A stretch of 64,000 nucleotides of DNA from Flammulina velutipes (GCA_011800155.1 CM022373.1:2728001-2792000); one strand, 5' to 3'; positions 36,676 to 47,891 are shown, numbered from the stretch's first letter. Made by a program: numbers and translations. Notes: generated by a model from the letters alone, not told the origin.

Positions 36676-39108
36676 ATGGACGACCGGTATAATCAAGTAA
36701 GTCCATTCTCTCTCTATCGACTACTATCTTCTAAGCAGCTACTTGCAGATGCCAGTGGAAATCGAAGTTCAAACCAGAAGAGTGAGTCGTACTACATTGC
36801 TGATCTCTCGCCACTTACTCAATATAGAACCTCGCCGCCCCCGCCAGACCAAAATTCCAATGAACAAGGGAACAAGACTCAGATGAGGTACGACAGAGGA
36901 TCTCTAACGACGCATGCACATCTATCAACTTCGCGTACAGTCTTAGGGCACCGATTTTTGCCCTCACCATTGGCATCGACGATTACCTTCACAACGGCCC
37001 AGTCATCAAGAACCTTTCAGGATGCGTAGCAGACGCCAACGACATCGTGGCATTTCTCTCTGACACACTCCACGTCCCTCCTGCGAACATGACCAGCCTC
37101 CGGAACGACGAGGCCACCGCTGCGAACATCATTGCGGCGTTGGAATCCTTTGTCAACAACCTCCGCATTCCCAAAGGTGCCAACATATTCATATTCTATG
37201 CCGGTCACGGAAGCGAGGCTTTGCCGCCACCTGGCTGGGGGTCTGACGCCAAGATTCAGACGTTGGTCCCGTATGACTTTTATCCTGGGCCATGTCACGA
37301 TGGGAGAAGGTCCAGCGAGATAATCCAGCACGACACGATGGTGGCAAGGAATGGGATATCTGATATCAAACTGGGTCAACTGTTGGAGAACATTGCCAAC
37401 GAGAAGGGGAACAACATTGTGCGTCACTTTCGCGTCAGATTCGTGCGCTTCGTATCTCAATAACGTTTCAAGACTGTCATGTTCGATTGTTGCCATTCTG
37501 GGTCCGGCACTCGCCATTCCAACACCACTGGCCACACTTTCACAACTCGTGGCGTCGACCTTCCCGAAGGAACGAGGCTCGGTGCTGATGCATTGCCCTG
37601 CTCTCGTGGCTCGAGCGTTCTTGAAAGGGACAAGAACAAAGGCCTCGCGTCTCATGTTTTCCTAGCTGCGTGTACCGAATCGCAGCTTGCCAACGAGAGA
37701 TGCGGTCGAGGAGCTTTCACATCCGCTTTGACGAATCTCCTTCGGTCTGCAAACTTAGAGCAACTCACATACTCGGACATCATCAAGAACCTTCCTGAAC
37801 TTGACGGGTGAGTGTCTATCATCGTCGTCAGCTTTTATCGTTCATGCTTCGAATAGTCAAAGTCCTCAATGTGAAGGTATCAATCAGGACCGTGTCTTCC
37901 TTCGCAACTATACTGCTGGCTCCCGACGTAACTTTTACAATATCGTGGAGAAGGCCACAGGGGTCTATGTCATCGATGCTGGCGAGGCGCATGGGGTCAC
38001 CATTGCTGCAGAATTTGCTGTCTATGACACAAATTCGTGCGACAACGAGCTTGGTCGTCTCGTCGTCGACACTACAATCGCATTCCAATCGTTGCTGCGT
38101 CCGGTCGAAGGTGCTCCGGCATTCAGCACGCCTGAGACCGGTGCCTTCGCTCTGCAGACCCGCACCGGACCCACACAACACGTTCGTCTGTGTGTGGAGT
38201 CTGACGATGCACTTGCATGTGTCTTCGCATCTCTGGAGAAGCAAACTTCGTCGTTTACACCTTCTTTCAAGGTTGTCACCACAAAGGAGGAAAAACCTGA
38301 CCTCGTCATCACTGCGAGCGGGGGCGTTGCACGTTTCGAAATCACAGATCACGTCTGTCGTGAATTCGGATTGTACGAGATTCCGTACCAGCCAACTACG
38401 GACGTAGAGTCCATGACGAACGTTCTTCGTGGCGTCGGGCATTTTTATTGGAACCTCCGTAGCACCACGAGTGCCAAGCACGCAATTCGACCCAAGATTG
38501 TGTTTGAATGCTACCAGCTCGTTGCTGTGGACATTGACGATGACCTTCTTCCTGTGATGAAACCCATGGGTGAGAACCTCGTAGGGGACGGCATTATACA
38601 GGTTGGGATCAACGACTCGGAGGACAAATGCTATGGATTTCGTATCAACAATATGTCCACCGTTCCACTCTTCGTTTCCGCATTCTATTTCAACATGTGT
38701 GATCTCAGCATTGGTGAGTTGGATTCGTTCGTACTTCGAGGTCCTTCTAACCCAATGATAGATGCATACTATCAACCCCCATCCGCTGGTCAACAAGGCC
38801 ATATCGAGTCTCTTCCTCCTAAAGGTTCCCTTACTATTGGCTATGGTTCAAGCGGCACTCCACCATACACTTTCTATCTTAACAAGGGGCAGGACGTCGA
38901 TGTGGGATATGTCAAGCTCTTCCTTTCCACGGAGTATGTCGACTACAGCAGCATACCACAGAAGTCTCCATTCATGTATGATGAGGCTCGTTCGGCCGAA
39001 TACAAACCGAAGCGCAGAGTCTGGGATACTCTGTCCATTCCGATTGTTCAACGTAGAGTGGGGACTGAGGATTTGGGTTTGTCGTCCAGTGTATACTACA
39101 GCGGGTGA
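36676..39108 (+). CDS. Caspase-domain (peptidase C14, metacaspase-like) protein with large C-terminal region
   Basis: Cysteine peptidase of the caspase fold. MDDRYNQ is spliced to WKSKFKPEE and then TSPPPPDQNSNEQG, and then SLRAPIFALTIGIDDY. The acceptor for the second exon must be the one after GATGCC to keep phase. The catalytic His is in FIFYAGHGSEALPPP and the Cys in TVMFDCCHSGSG. HVFLAACTESQLANE and RGAFTSALTNLL complete the p10-like part. No Pro/Gln-rich metacaspase prodomain or LSD1 finger is seen, only a short leader. After LPELDG about 430 residues follow in one exon (QDRVFLRNYTAG, GEAHGVTIAAEFAVYD), a beta-rich extension common in mushroom caspase-like proteins. Six introns or fewer; stop 39106-39108. 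Confidence 0.85.
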
Positions 39109-39404
39109 AGCTTGTCGACGCGCTTTTTCTCAGGTATTTATTCGCTGACATGTATTGGTAGAGCATCTACACAATATTACATTTTTCCTCCCTTCATTCG
39201 TTTGTCTATTTTGTCTCTTTCAAAGGGGGTGTCCGCCGGCTAAGGCCGAGATCAAGGAATAGCCAGATACTACCATGTCCCATTTCGACTGGTACAGTCA
39301 GTAACTACGAAGTCACTGTCCATATCTAGTGACGGACTTACAGTTATGGGGCTGGCTATGTCTACGTACGTAGTATCTTTCCATTCTCACTTCACCGCCT
39401 CTGC

Positions 39405-40379
39405 ATGATGCTAATTTCAACAAGGTCATCGATATCTACCTCTGACTCTTCCATCGACTCATTGACCGACGAAGAGGTCTACCATCTGATATCCAAAATC
39501 CAATGGGAAGGCGATTCTGTAGGCTACGACCCATCTATCGATTTCGGCATACCACCTGTATTCCGTATAGCTCCAGATGCTGTCGCCAAACTCGTCCGGA
39601 GGTCAAACACCAATGAGAGCTATATGATGCAATATGTGGCGTCGAGGAGTAACGTTTTGATCCCGACGGTCCGACGTGTTCTCCCTAACAAGGAGCACGC
39701 GAATACGTATTGGATCTTTATGGATTATGTGGAGGGAGAGACTCTACAGGACGCATGGCCGAGGATGAGCTGGTGGCGTAGGCTTTGGGTTGTCTGGACG
39801 CTGCGCCGATACGTGTGCCAACTACATCGCCTTCCCCTACCCAACCCAGGCATCCCTGGACCAGCCGACGGGTCCGGAGAACATCTTCGATGCTACGCCC
39901 CACATCTTCCATATCACGGCGCCGGTCCATTCGCGTCATACGACGAGCTAGCAAAATGGCACGACCACCAACGCTACTGCCATCAAGTCCGCGGTCACCA
40001 GATGTTCCGCGAGCTCTGGCGGTGTCCCAAATTCGACATGTCATCTCCGCTTGTTCTGTGCCACGCTGATCTTCATTTGCGCAATATCATGGTGGATAAT
40101 AACGGCAGGGTATGGCTCCTTGACTGGGCGAACAGCGGTGCGTTCCCACCATGGTGGGACTACGTCCATCTCGCTGGTTGGGCGGATGCGTGGCGTCCCG
40201 CCGTCCGTTTGCCCAAAACGTTTTCTATATTCCTTCCGTTTATAGTGGGGAACTATGGACGACTGTATAGGGAGTATTGGAAGGACTTGACCGCTCAGAT
40301 ACAGAGTGTTGACTGTGAGGAGCTGCAGACTGAGGATGTAGATTACTTTGAGAAGCTGGGAATAGATATTGATGTATAG
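39405..40379 (+). CDS. APH-fold (aminoglycoside phosphotransferase family) kinase-like protein
   Basis: Small-molecule kinase-like fold of the family amplified in fungi; substrate unknown and antibiotic resistance is not implied. The single-exon part starts MMLISTRSSISTSDSSID and has the conserved YWIFMDYVEGETL hinge, CQLHRLP, the catalytic loop LVLCHADLHLRNIMV (H-x-D-x4-N) and the metal-binding RVWLLDWANSG. WWDYVHLAGW follows. The start is uncertain: an ATG at 39275 or 39346 with an intron ending at 39425 (caag) could give a longer N-terminus. Stop TAG 40377-40379. It is convergent with MKT1, 232 bp apart. Confidence 0.8.
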   Translation: MMLISTRSSISTSDSSIDSLTDEEVYHLISKIQWEGDSVGYDPSIDFGIPPVFRIAPDAVAKLVRRSNTNESYMMQYVASRSNVLIPTVRRVLPNKEHANTYWIFMDYVEGETLQDAWPRMSWWRRLWVVWTLRRYVCQLHRLPLPNPGIPGPADGSGEHLRCYAPHLPYHGAGPFASYDELAKWHDHQRYCHQVRGHQMFRELWRCPKFDMSSPLVLCHADLHLRNIMVDNNGRVWLLDWANSGAFPPWWDYVHLAGWADAWRPAVRLPKTFSIFLPFIVGNYGRLYREYWKDLTAQIQSVDCEELQTEDVDYFEKLGIDIDV

Positions 40380-40611
40380 GTTTCCGAACGACGTCGAAAG
40401 AAGTATCCCCTGCTTGGTGATAGGTCATATCCAATGTACCTATGCTCCGACTTATCGGCGATGGTCAAGCCTTTCCTGTAGATGGTACTACAAAATCTAC
40501 AAACCGATCCCTATACATCGAAGGAAGAAGAGAACTATCACAGCGTTCCATTGACAAAAACAAACAAACAACAGGTAGGTAAGGTGATCATCATGCCACA
40601 ACGCAACATTT

Positions 40612-43224
40612 TCATGGCCTCATAGGCCTCAACCAAGCCTCCGCAGCCTCAAACTGGTCCACCAACTCCCTCAACACACTCCCCTCCGCATGCAACTGCC
40701 TCATCGCACATACACACATATCCCAGAACCTAAACCCACGCTCAACCTCACCCCTGACATCCCGAACGCCCCCTCCGAACGTCTCCTCGCAGATCTCCAT
40801 CGCGACGCCCTTGGCCTCCCGGACGCCCTCCCCACTGGCATCGACGACACGACGACCGCCATTCAGGTGCGTCAGCGCGTCCAGGTAGACCTTCGCGAGG
40901 ACGCCGAATCCCGTGTTCACTTCCGACTGGAAGGGCAGCGAGAGGGTGATGTCCAGGTAATCGTCTCGCGCACGACGGCAGTCTTCCCGAAGTAGCATGT
41001 TTAGAGATGTCACCTCGAGGAGTGTACGGAGCGCGCGGGTGAGCGACCGAACGAAGGAGTTGAACACTAGGAGTTCGCGGGAGAGCGGTGCAGACCATGG
41101 CTGGGGCTGAGGGAATAGTCAGCTGTTGTTCGAAAAAAGTTGACAAGGGATATATATACCTTGAAGTTCAAAGGAACGATACTCAATACGCGCATCACCA
41201 ACAGCATGCACGTCTTCTCGTCATCCGTACCGAAACTTGGGCCACCACTAAACGCCCTATTGCTCCACAAGTGACCATGCATAACTCCTGCACGCACAAG
41301 CTCTAGGAAGAGGTATAGAGGATCTTGGAATTTGTCATTCACACGAGCCTGCTTGAGCGCTGTATGCATGGCACGGGCGAGAGAGGAATGAGTATGTTGG
41401 TTCATGAGGAAACTGTGTCACGTGAGCAAATATGTACACAGGAAGAAAACATTGCTTACCCTCTTAATTCGAGGAAGCGCCAGATTACATTGGCTACGAC
41501 CTCATCCTTCTTCTCCAGTTGTCCAGTGGGATTGTTCTGCGCACGGCTCCCTTTCGTCCTCTGTGCCAGTCGATCGGTCGCAGTTGCGCCCAAGCATAGA
41601 GCAAAGTCAATGGTTGAGGACTAAAAAAGCCATCAGCGAAAGAAGTGGCCAGGCAATCAAAAACTTACGTTCTGCCTCCTTAGCTCCTCTTCAACTATCA
41701 AGTAGCCTACGTTCCATCCACCGACTCTCTCGGCCAGTTGACTGGTCTGTGCAGAATGATGCATGATGGCCTTGCCGCCTCCTCGACCGCCTGCGCCTTC
41801 GCCTTCGAACCAGAACCATCCCTGGACAACTCTCTTGCCCCACCAGGGATGTGTGACGCTGCTGATCAACGCCAACGCGGTCGCTCGTGGGCCCGTCTGT
41901 CCTTCAGTCACCACTTCCTTGACGAAGCGTTTGTACTCGGTCGTCTCGCCGTTATCCAAAGGCGGGTGTTCAACAATCTGACCAGAGGTGAGCCACATGA
42001 GTGCTTGAGGTCCAAGGAGACCTCGAGAGAGATAGAAGAAGATCTCGTCGGGAAGTTTATGGGTGAAGATGTCGGCTAGATCGGATGGGATATCTGCCGC
42101 TGTCATGCCGCCGCCCAAGGCAAGGGGGAGAGGCTGGACGGTGCCCTCGCTGGAGAATATGAGTGAGAAGCGAATCATGGAACGCGTCCTGGCGTAGTGG
42201 TCGTGATACTGCATCGCCTTCGTGGGCGGGTGTTCGCCGAACGCGAGAACGGTTGAGTGACCTGATTTGTAGTATTTAACCATATCAACTGTGGCCTTTA
42301 ATCCCTGTTCGTGGGCTGTGGGTGGGAAGCTCTGCATCTGTGGTTGGTCGTACGATGAACCAGTGGATGAAGCGGGTCCAAAGCCGACGAGAATGCCAAT
42401 GTCGAGGAAGAGGTTATCGTCCACGCCGAGGTCGTGGAGAATTGCACTTTTCGTGACGAATGTGAAGGTTGGCGGGGTAGCGAGTAAGTCGAGGGACGTA
42501 ATAAGCCTGTCGACACCTCCTTTTCCTGGGAACAACAGCGTTTCGGTTGGGCCAAAAATGGCATGGCTGTAAGCCTTCTGGTGGCGTTGTAGATATATCA
42601 ACTGTAGGGCCGTTAATAATGAATATAGGAATGCACGACAGAAACACACCTGTGGCCACGCCAAATACGGCGCCACGATAAACTCGACATTTCGGTGTCT
42701 GAACACCCGCAAAACCATCCTCCACAAATCCCAGTGAACAAGTCCAGCTCTTCCAGCGAAAAGCCGCGTCGCAGGCTCCTCCTGGCCTTGCTCATAGCGC
42801 TCCCACGCGCCCTGCCTGTCCGCGCAATCCGTCGTCCATCCTGCACCAGTACCTCCCGCCTTATTTTTGCGCTGTGCCAAAGAGCTGTTGGGCACCAATC
42901 CAGAGAAAACGAAAACAGGCTTGACGCGGAGCTTTTCGAGTACGCGTAGGTCGGTCTCGATGCGCTGCGTGAGAGCGAGGGGCAAACCGCCTGTTGCAGC
43001 GAGAAGAGGCTCTGAAGAGAGCAGGGAAGTGAGATAGTACGATGCGTCGATGCCGAGACGCGAATCCGAGAGCGTAGAAAGCGGTAAAGTGTTTAAATGC
43101 TTTCGTTCGGAGAGATATGCTAATAATTAGATATCAGCGCTAATTACAGGAGGGTCGCCGCATGGTGAGGCGATAAAAGCGTAGGTGTTCTTCAATACTC
43201 ACAGTCAAAGTGTTTAATCGGCAT
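40612..43224 (-). CDS. MKT1: MKT1-like post-transcriptional regulator (XPG-like fold)
   Basis: Homologue of yeast Mkt1, an inactive XPG-nuclease-fold protein acting with Pbp1 on mRNA. MPIKHFD is spliced across a 5' intron to YLSERKHLNTLPLSTL, then LGIDASYYLTSLL and GLPLALTQRIETDL. The XPG-like blocks are KPVFVFSGL, NVEFIVAPYLAWPQ and YSHAIFGPTETLLF. An intron at about 42592-42649 joins AWPQ to LIYLQRHQ. Other joins are RRQN to TIDFALCLGATATDRLAQ and LNFK to PWSAPLSRELLVFNSFV, which is typical of the Mkt1 C-terminus. Stop at 40612-40614; about 790 residues. A GTC trinucleotide repeat lies in the 5' UTR just upstream. Confidence 0.85.
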
Positions 43225-43240
43225 CTTCGCTGCTCAGCGC

Positions 43241-43262
43241 GTCGTCGTCGTCGTCGTCGTGT
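43241..43262. repeat. GTC trinucleotide microsatellite in the MKT1 leader
   Basis: About seven GTC units begin 17 bases upstream of the MKT1 start codon and are followed by imperfect copies. On the transcript this reads as GAC repeats in the 5' UTR. Length variation is likely between strains. Confidence 0.75.
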
Positions 43263-43755
43263 CGTGTCGCGGTCGTCGAGGTCAGCAACGGAAACAATTA
43301 TTTGCGCTGACGTAATGCCGGCTGAACTCGCCGTCAACCCTCTTTGAGAAGGTGCGCCACCATACATAAACAGGCCGATTAGCGAACTGGGAATCATACA
43401 ACCTATATCAACATGATCTACAGCGAAATAATACTGGGGCGAATATGGCTATCTACCGATTTCTGGTTGACTACATTCATCGCCGGATACTAGAGCCATA
43501 GCCACCGTTTCTTGACCAATTTCCTAGAGACTGCACGGTTGGTTGCCTTTGTCCACAATTCACTAAAATGAGCTGTAGCAACTATGAATCTCTGATTTAC
43601 ACCGTTTGGTCGTAGCGATGTGGCATGCCCGAATCACCATTGATACGCTCTGCAACCAACGTTATCGATACACTATATAGTACAAAGCAATCAGTTCCTC
43701 TGACTATTGACTACTCTGCATTGTCTATATCGCTGGTCGATTAACTATTACAAGG
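43263..43755. other. Divergent promoter region before secreted-protein gene 1
   Basis: Holds the upstream region of MKT1 (-) and of the first cluster gene. The last 160 bp resemble the upstream regions of the three other cluster genes, with a TATATA at 43674-43679. Confidence 0.5.
43674..43679 (+). promoter_or_regulatory. TATA box of cluster gene 1
   Basis: TATATA about 77 bp before the ATG at 43756. It is preceded by CTCTGCAACCAACGTTAT, which has counterparts before the same box in genes 2-4, supporting a duplicated promoter. Confidence 0.55.
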
Positions 43756-44074
43756 ATGCGAACATCGACTCTGTATTTCATGCTTTTTGCCGTTAGCGTC
43801 CCCCTCGTTATGGGTTCGCCACTTCGCGTCACTCGTGTAAGTCAATATATGTCCGAGTCCTCATGCTCATCGCAGGTTGAATCATCTTTCACAGGCACCA
43901 GACCCAAAGGGTAGAGGAGGAGGAGGAGGAGGAGGAGGGGGTCGTGGTAAGGGAGGTGGCGGTGGCTCCGATTTATTTTCATCTGAGGAGGATGCGGGAG
44001 ACAAAGGAAAGGTGGAATCGTTTCTCGACAAAATCTTCGGGAAGCGCGCTACCATACATGAACAAGCGGATTAG
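43756..44074 (+). CDS. Secreted Gly-rich protein, tandem family member 1 (short form)
   Basis: No known family recognised. Exon 1 (43756-43836) encodes a signal peptide and ends at an Arg codon: MRTSTLYFMLFAVSVP, then LVMGSPLRVTR. A phase-0 intron (43837-43894) follows. Exon 2 starts APDPKG and runs into a Gly tract with Arg/Lys (GRGKGGGGGSD), an acidic patch (SSEEDAGDKG) and the short helix VESFLDKIFGKR, then ATIHEQAD and TAG at 44072-44074. Total 86 residues. FGKR is a plausible Kex2-type cleavage site. Leader and C-terminal block are shared with gene 2, and the leader with genes 3 and 4. The Gly tract is coded by a GGA repeat. Confidence 0.7.
43914..43938 (+). repeat. GGA microsatellite coding for poly-Gly in gene 1
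   Basis: About eight near-perfect GGA units in frame encode the Gly tract of cluster gene 1. Gene 2 encodes its Gly tract with mixed GGT, GGA and GGC codons, so expansion here looks recent and slippage-driven. Confidence 0.75.
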
Positions 44075-44508
44075 CTTACCTATGGCTGGAACTAGGCTAC
44101 ATACCACCTATATACCGGGGCGCTCAAAATACCCTCAGTTTCCGAATTGTTGATCAAGTTGTATACCCTTTGCTACAGAGCGATTTGACGATACACCACG
44201 AATGCATAATAAATCCGATTATTTAACATTGAGCGTAGCTACGGTCACGGTCATTGCATTATATGGCTCCTCTAGCAACGTAGAACACGAAACGTTACTT
44301 ACATAACACTATGTAGTATCAAACTTGGAATCCCGGAGTGCTACTTACTGTGTTTCAGACATTTAGCAGTTCAGAACGAACTGTTACAAAAACCACTGCG
44401 CGCTGTGCAACCAATGCTATTACTTAAGACAGTATATATCAAGTACATAGCTGGCATTTCTGTCAACTACTCTATACTGTTTATATCGCTGGCCGGTGAA
44501 CTACAACA
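44075..44508. other. Intergenic between cluster genes 1 and 2
   Basis: Contains the duplicated upstream module of the family: a segment around 44200-44310 with counterparts near 45215-45330 and 47620-47750, then the GCGCGCTGTGCAACC segment and the TATA box. Confidence 0.5.
44433..44438 (+). promoter_or_regulatory. TATA box of cluster gene 2
   Basis: TATATA about 71 bp before the ATG at 44509, in the same relative place and after the same GCTGTGCAACCAATGCTATT-type context as in the other members. Confidence 0.55.
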
Positions 44509-44871
44509 ATGCGAGCGTTGACTCTATTCTTCATGCTTTTGGCTGTGAGTGTTCCCTTCGTAATGGGTTCGCCACTTCAGGTCGCTCGTGTAAGTCAAGT
44601 TATATCTGAGCCTTCACGCTCATCGTGTGCTGAATCGTCTTTCATTTTATAGGCACCAGACCCAAGGGGTGGCGGTAAAGGTGGAGGTGGAGGCGGCGGC
44701 GGAGGTGGCGGCAGGGGCAGTGGCGGTAGTGGTTCAGTATTCTCGACCGGAAACAGCGACGATGATGACGACGATGAGCAGGGAGAAATTAAGCAAAACA
44801 AAGGGAAAGTGGCAACACTTCTCGACAAAGTCTTTGGGAAGCGCGCCACCACACGTGAACAAGCCGATTAG
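44509..44871 (+). CDS. Secreted Gly-rich protein, tandem family member 2 (short form)
   Basis: Close paralogue of gene 1; family unknown. Exon 1 gives MRALTLFFMLLAVSVP and FVMGSPLQVAR, then a phase-0 intron (44590-44652). Exon 2 starts APDPRG and has a Gly tract, an acidic run (GNSDDDDDDEQGE), KGKVATLLDKVFGKR and ATTREQAD, then TAG at 44869-44871. Total about 99 residues. The KGKV..LLDK(I/V)FGKRAT..EQAD block is nearly the same as in gene 1, although the Gly and acidic segments differ in length, so the two ends are under constraint while the middle drifts. Likely exported; processing at KR is inference. Confidence 0.7.
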
Positions 44872-45505
44872 AGCACCTAGTAAGGCTAGAAATACCGTGT
44901 ACCACCTATATATGTCCCAGTCTCTCAAAAAATATTCTCCTCCTCTTCCAGACTGTCAGTCAAGTTCTTCACAGTAGACTTCCTTCCCAAGTGTGGCGTA
45001 TCTACTTTCCTCCGCCTATGGAAGTAATGTTACCTTGAGAACCTTTACCTTATGAGGAGTGTTTCATGCTAATACCCAGGGAGCTCGGGGAACAGACGGT
45101 GTCCGGGATCAATTGGTTTGCATTGCAATCTACGCCACAGTCCTCAATCCATTTAATATGAATCATTCCGACATGGAGATAACATTTGATACACGACATT
45201 TTGATAACGAACCACTTACGAATGCATAGTAACTCTGATGAATACCATTTGGGTGTAGCTATGGGCATTGCATTGACATGAACCGTTGTCAGTTGAACGC
45301 GAAACATTACTTTCGTAAAACTCGTATTCATCTTAAAATTATAGAGTACTTACTGTGTTTGAGACGCTTAGCAGTTGAGAACGAAACGTTACAGAAATTG
45401 CTGCGCGCTGTACAACCGATGTTATTAATACAGTATACTACATAGCTCTGTCGACCACTCTGTATGTATACTATTCATTCCGCTGGTCGGTGAAATATTA
45501 CAATA
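44872..45505. other. Intergenic between cluster genes 2 and 3
   Basis: Carries another copy of the family upstream module (45215-45330 and 45400-45505). No gene recognised. Confidence 0.5.
45434..45439 (+). promoter_or_regulatory. TATA-like box of cluster gene 3
   Basis: TATACT about 70 bp before the ATG at 45506, preceded by GCGCGCTGTACAACCGATGT. It aligns with the TATATA boxes of genes 1, 2 and 4. Confidence 0.45.
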
Positions 45506-46945
45506 ATGCGAGCGTCAATTCTGTGCTTCATGTTTCTGGCTGTCAGTGTTCCCTTCGCAAAGGGTTTTCCACTGCGGGTGATCCGTGTAAGTCACGTTAC
45601 CATGTCTTCGTGCTCGTCGTGGGCTGAATCATCGTTTAAAAGGTGCCAGAGCCAAGTGGTGGTGGTGATGGCGGCGCTGGGATGGGTGGCGATGCGGGCT
45701 TTACGCCCATACACGTGAACGAGACAACAAACACTGATGGGGCTGAGGACAAGTTAGAAGAGGTACTATTAATCATGCTCGATACACCGTAAGTATCATG
45801 CTTACTTCATCGTAATAGGGAACAAGCGCTCGCGGGAAGTCAAAGAGGAGCAGCCCACCGCCAATGCTCGCTCGCACCGAATCCGGAAGTGCTGGAAATC
45901 TGTGTGGTACCCGCGAAACGAAGGAACGACGAAAGAACTGTAAAGCGTTCAAGCTCAAGAGGGACTATAACGCTGCGAGGAAGAGGGTGAGATCTTGGCT
46001 TCTCCTACTGTTTAGAATATTTGAACATGAGGCTCGTAGGAGGAAGAGGACGCGAAGTATGCCCCGAAATCGAAGGAAGATGGCGAGAAGCAAGTAGAAA
46101 GGCTCGATGGACAGTTGACGACACTTTTGAGAGCGGCAGAGGAGAAGCAATGTGGTACGTCGAATCGTTCATCACAATTCCACGAGTCCTGTGTAACATT
46201 TAGACGTATAGATTACGCGGTCGAGATACAAATCTTCGACTTTGTTCTGTGGGAGAATTTGTTCTGCTCGACGTTGGATTCACTCGTCACCATCGTGGAG
46301 CCTGAGGGAGAGGAAAAGAGCGCGTTCAAATCGAAACTGATGCTTGGTGCGATCGAGATAGCAACTAGCGAAGACAACATGTGGGAAGTTGATGGGGCAA
46401 CATTTAGAGATGTAAGTTTCCATATCATGACTTGGTCAGAACTGTGCTGATAATATCAGAAACTCGTACTCACTAGGGCAGTGATCACCGGTGAAAGAGT
46501 CGAAGAGGACGACAATAAATCAGGTAATAAAGGCTTGACGGCATATCTTGAGAAGGCAGAGAAAGGAGTTGCCGCTACAGCGAGCAAATTCAGCGCCGCA
46601 ATACAGACGGCCTTGGAGAAAGCGGAAGAGGAGGCCAACAAGCGCGCCAATGATGACGAGGAACAAAAGAAGAAGGTTAAGGGTCTCATTGTAAGTAATC
46701 TACATGACGCTTCTTTGATCCCTGCTGATGACGGTGCGTTTAAGGAAAAGATGGACCGGCTTCCCGAGAGTATTGAGGCAGGAATCGAAAAATATTACCA
46801 GGATACAATGACTGCAGCTGGAGACAAAGGAAATGGAACAACAAATGATGCCACTGCGGCACATGATACCGACGATAAGGATACAGATAGTGGTGAGGGC
46901 GAGAACGACAAGAGCCCGAGTGGTGATCATGATGAGAAGGAGTAA
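45506..46945 (+). CDS. Secreted protein, tandem family member 3 (long form)
   Basis: Family unknown. Exon 1 encodes MRASILCFMFLAVSVP then FAKGFPLRVIR. Introns are 45587-45642, 45763-45818, 45987-46039, 46155-46211 and 46412-46459. Exon 2 starts VPEPSGGGDG and has HVNETTNT, a possible N-glycosylation site. Exon 3 is basic with two Cys (GNLCGTRETKERRKNCKAF) and ends KLKRDYNAARKR. Then come EEDAKYAPKSKEDGEKQV and the best conserved part, VEIQIFDFVLWENLFC, STLDSLV and FKSKLM. A helical region follows (YLEKAEKGV, ANKRANDDEEQKKKV). A 54-nt segment 46691-46744 may be a further intron; either way the frame stays open to an acidic tail ending at TAA 46943-46945. About 370 residues. Confidence 0.65.
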
Positions 46946-47891
46946 GCTTGTCTCTACCATGATTACATTTTTTATCGTCTCAGAACGTTTAATAATGGAA
47001 TCTATATGCATAATTTTGTCTTATATTTCATCTTCCCAGAGGTGACAACAGCGTGAGAAAGTATCCTTCCAAATGCGGACGACATTGAAATCTAAAACGC
47101 TTACACTGCCACCATGACCGCCACTGCGAAGAGGGAGACTGGTAGCCGCGAGATATCCCTCCCCGCGCAGTTCGCAAAAATTCGGATTTGACCAGATGCG
47201 TCATATACTCTGTAAAACGATCGCCAATTTGGACGACATCCAACGGGCCTTGTGCACGTCCGGACGTGCTTCGTCGTTGTTCGTATAGTTTGCGGCGCCA
47301 TTCTCATCACCACACTACATTTGGGACTGTAATGTAATGTCCTAAAGGTTCTACGAAGGACGGTTTCGCTCCGCGCTGCTGTTGAAGCGCAATGATAGAG
47401 GATTTAAGTGAGCGTGGATGCTCAAGACAAAGGTTTAGGTAACAGTGTCTCTACGTACTAATGGAGGCGAGGAGATTAATTCGTGCTGGAGTAAGTCTAT
47501 CGTGGGATTTCCTCTGGTACCCGCTTGCCATCAAAGTACTTTCTCTGTGTTACGCCACATTGATCAATCTACATAGGTCTGCCTCAATCTCGACATAGGA
47601 TTTCTATACAACAGTTCGATAATGCACTACGAGTGCGTAGTAACTCTGATTAAGACCATTTTGGGCGTAGCTACGATCACAGCATTGATACGATTCTCTA
47701 GCAACGTACTTCGAACGCGAAACTGGAACATTACTTACATAAAACTAGTCTTGAGCTCGGAGTTTTGTTTTAAATGCTTAGCATTGAAGAACCCAGAAAA
47801 CACTGCTAGTTAAAGCGCTGTGCAACATATATAACTGATAACATGCCTATCGACTACCCATTTATCCCGCTGGCGGTGAACTACAACAATA
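46946..47891. other. Intergenic between cluster genes 3 and 4, with duplicated flank
   Basis: 47037-47290 is homologous to 49352-49630, the promoter-side region of the fucosyltransferase-like gene. Shared landmarks are CCTTCCAAATGCGGAC, ACTGGTAG and the GCGTCAT-A-ACT segment. The part after about 47600 is the upstream module of gene 4. No gene recognised. Confidence 0.55.
47828..47833 (+). promoter_or_regulatory. TATA box of cluster gene 4
   Basis: TATATA about 59 bp before the ATG at 47892, after GCGCTGTGCAACA, the same context as in the other members. Confidence 0.5.

Noticed and set aside
37828..38802. 324-codon minus-strand ORF inside the caspase-domain gene
   Set aside because: Antisense shadow of the long exon; the plus strand carries the conserved protein.
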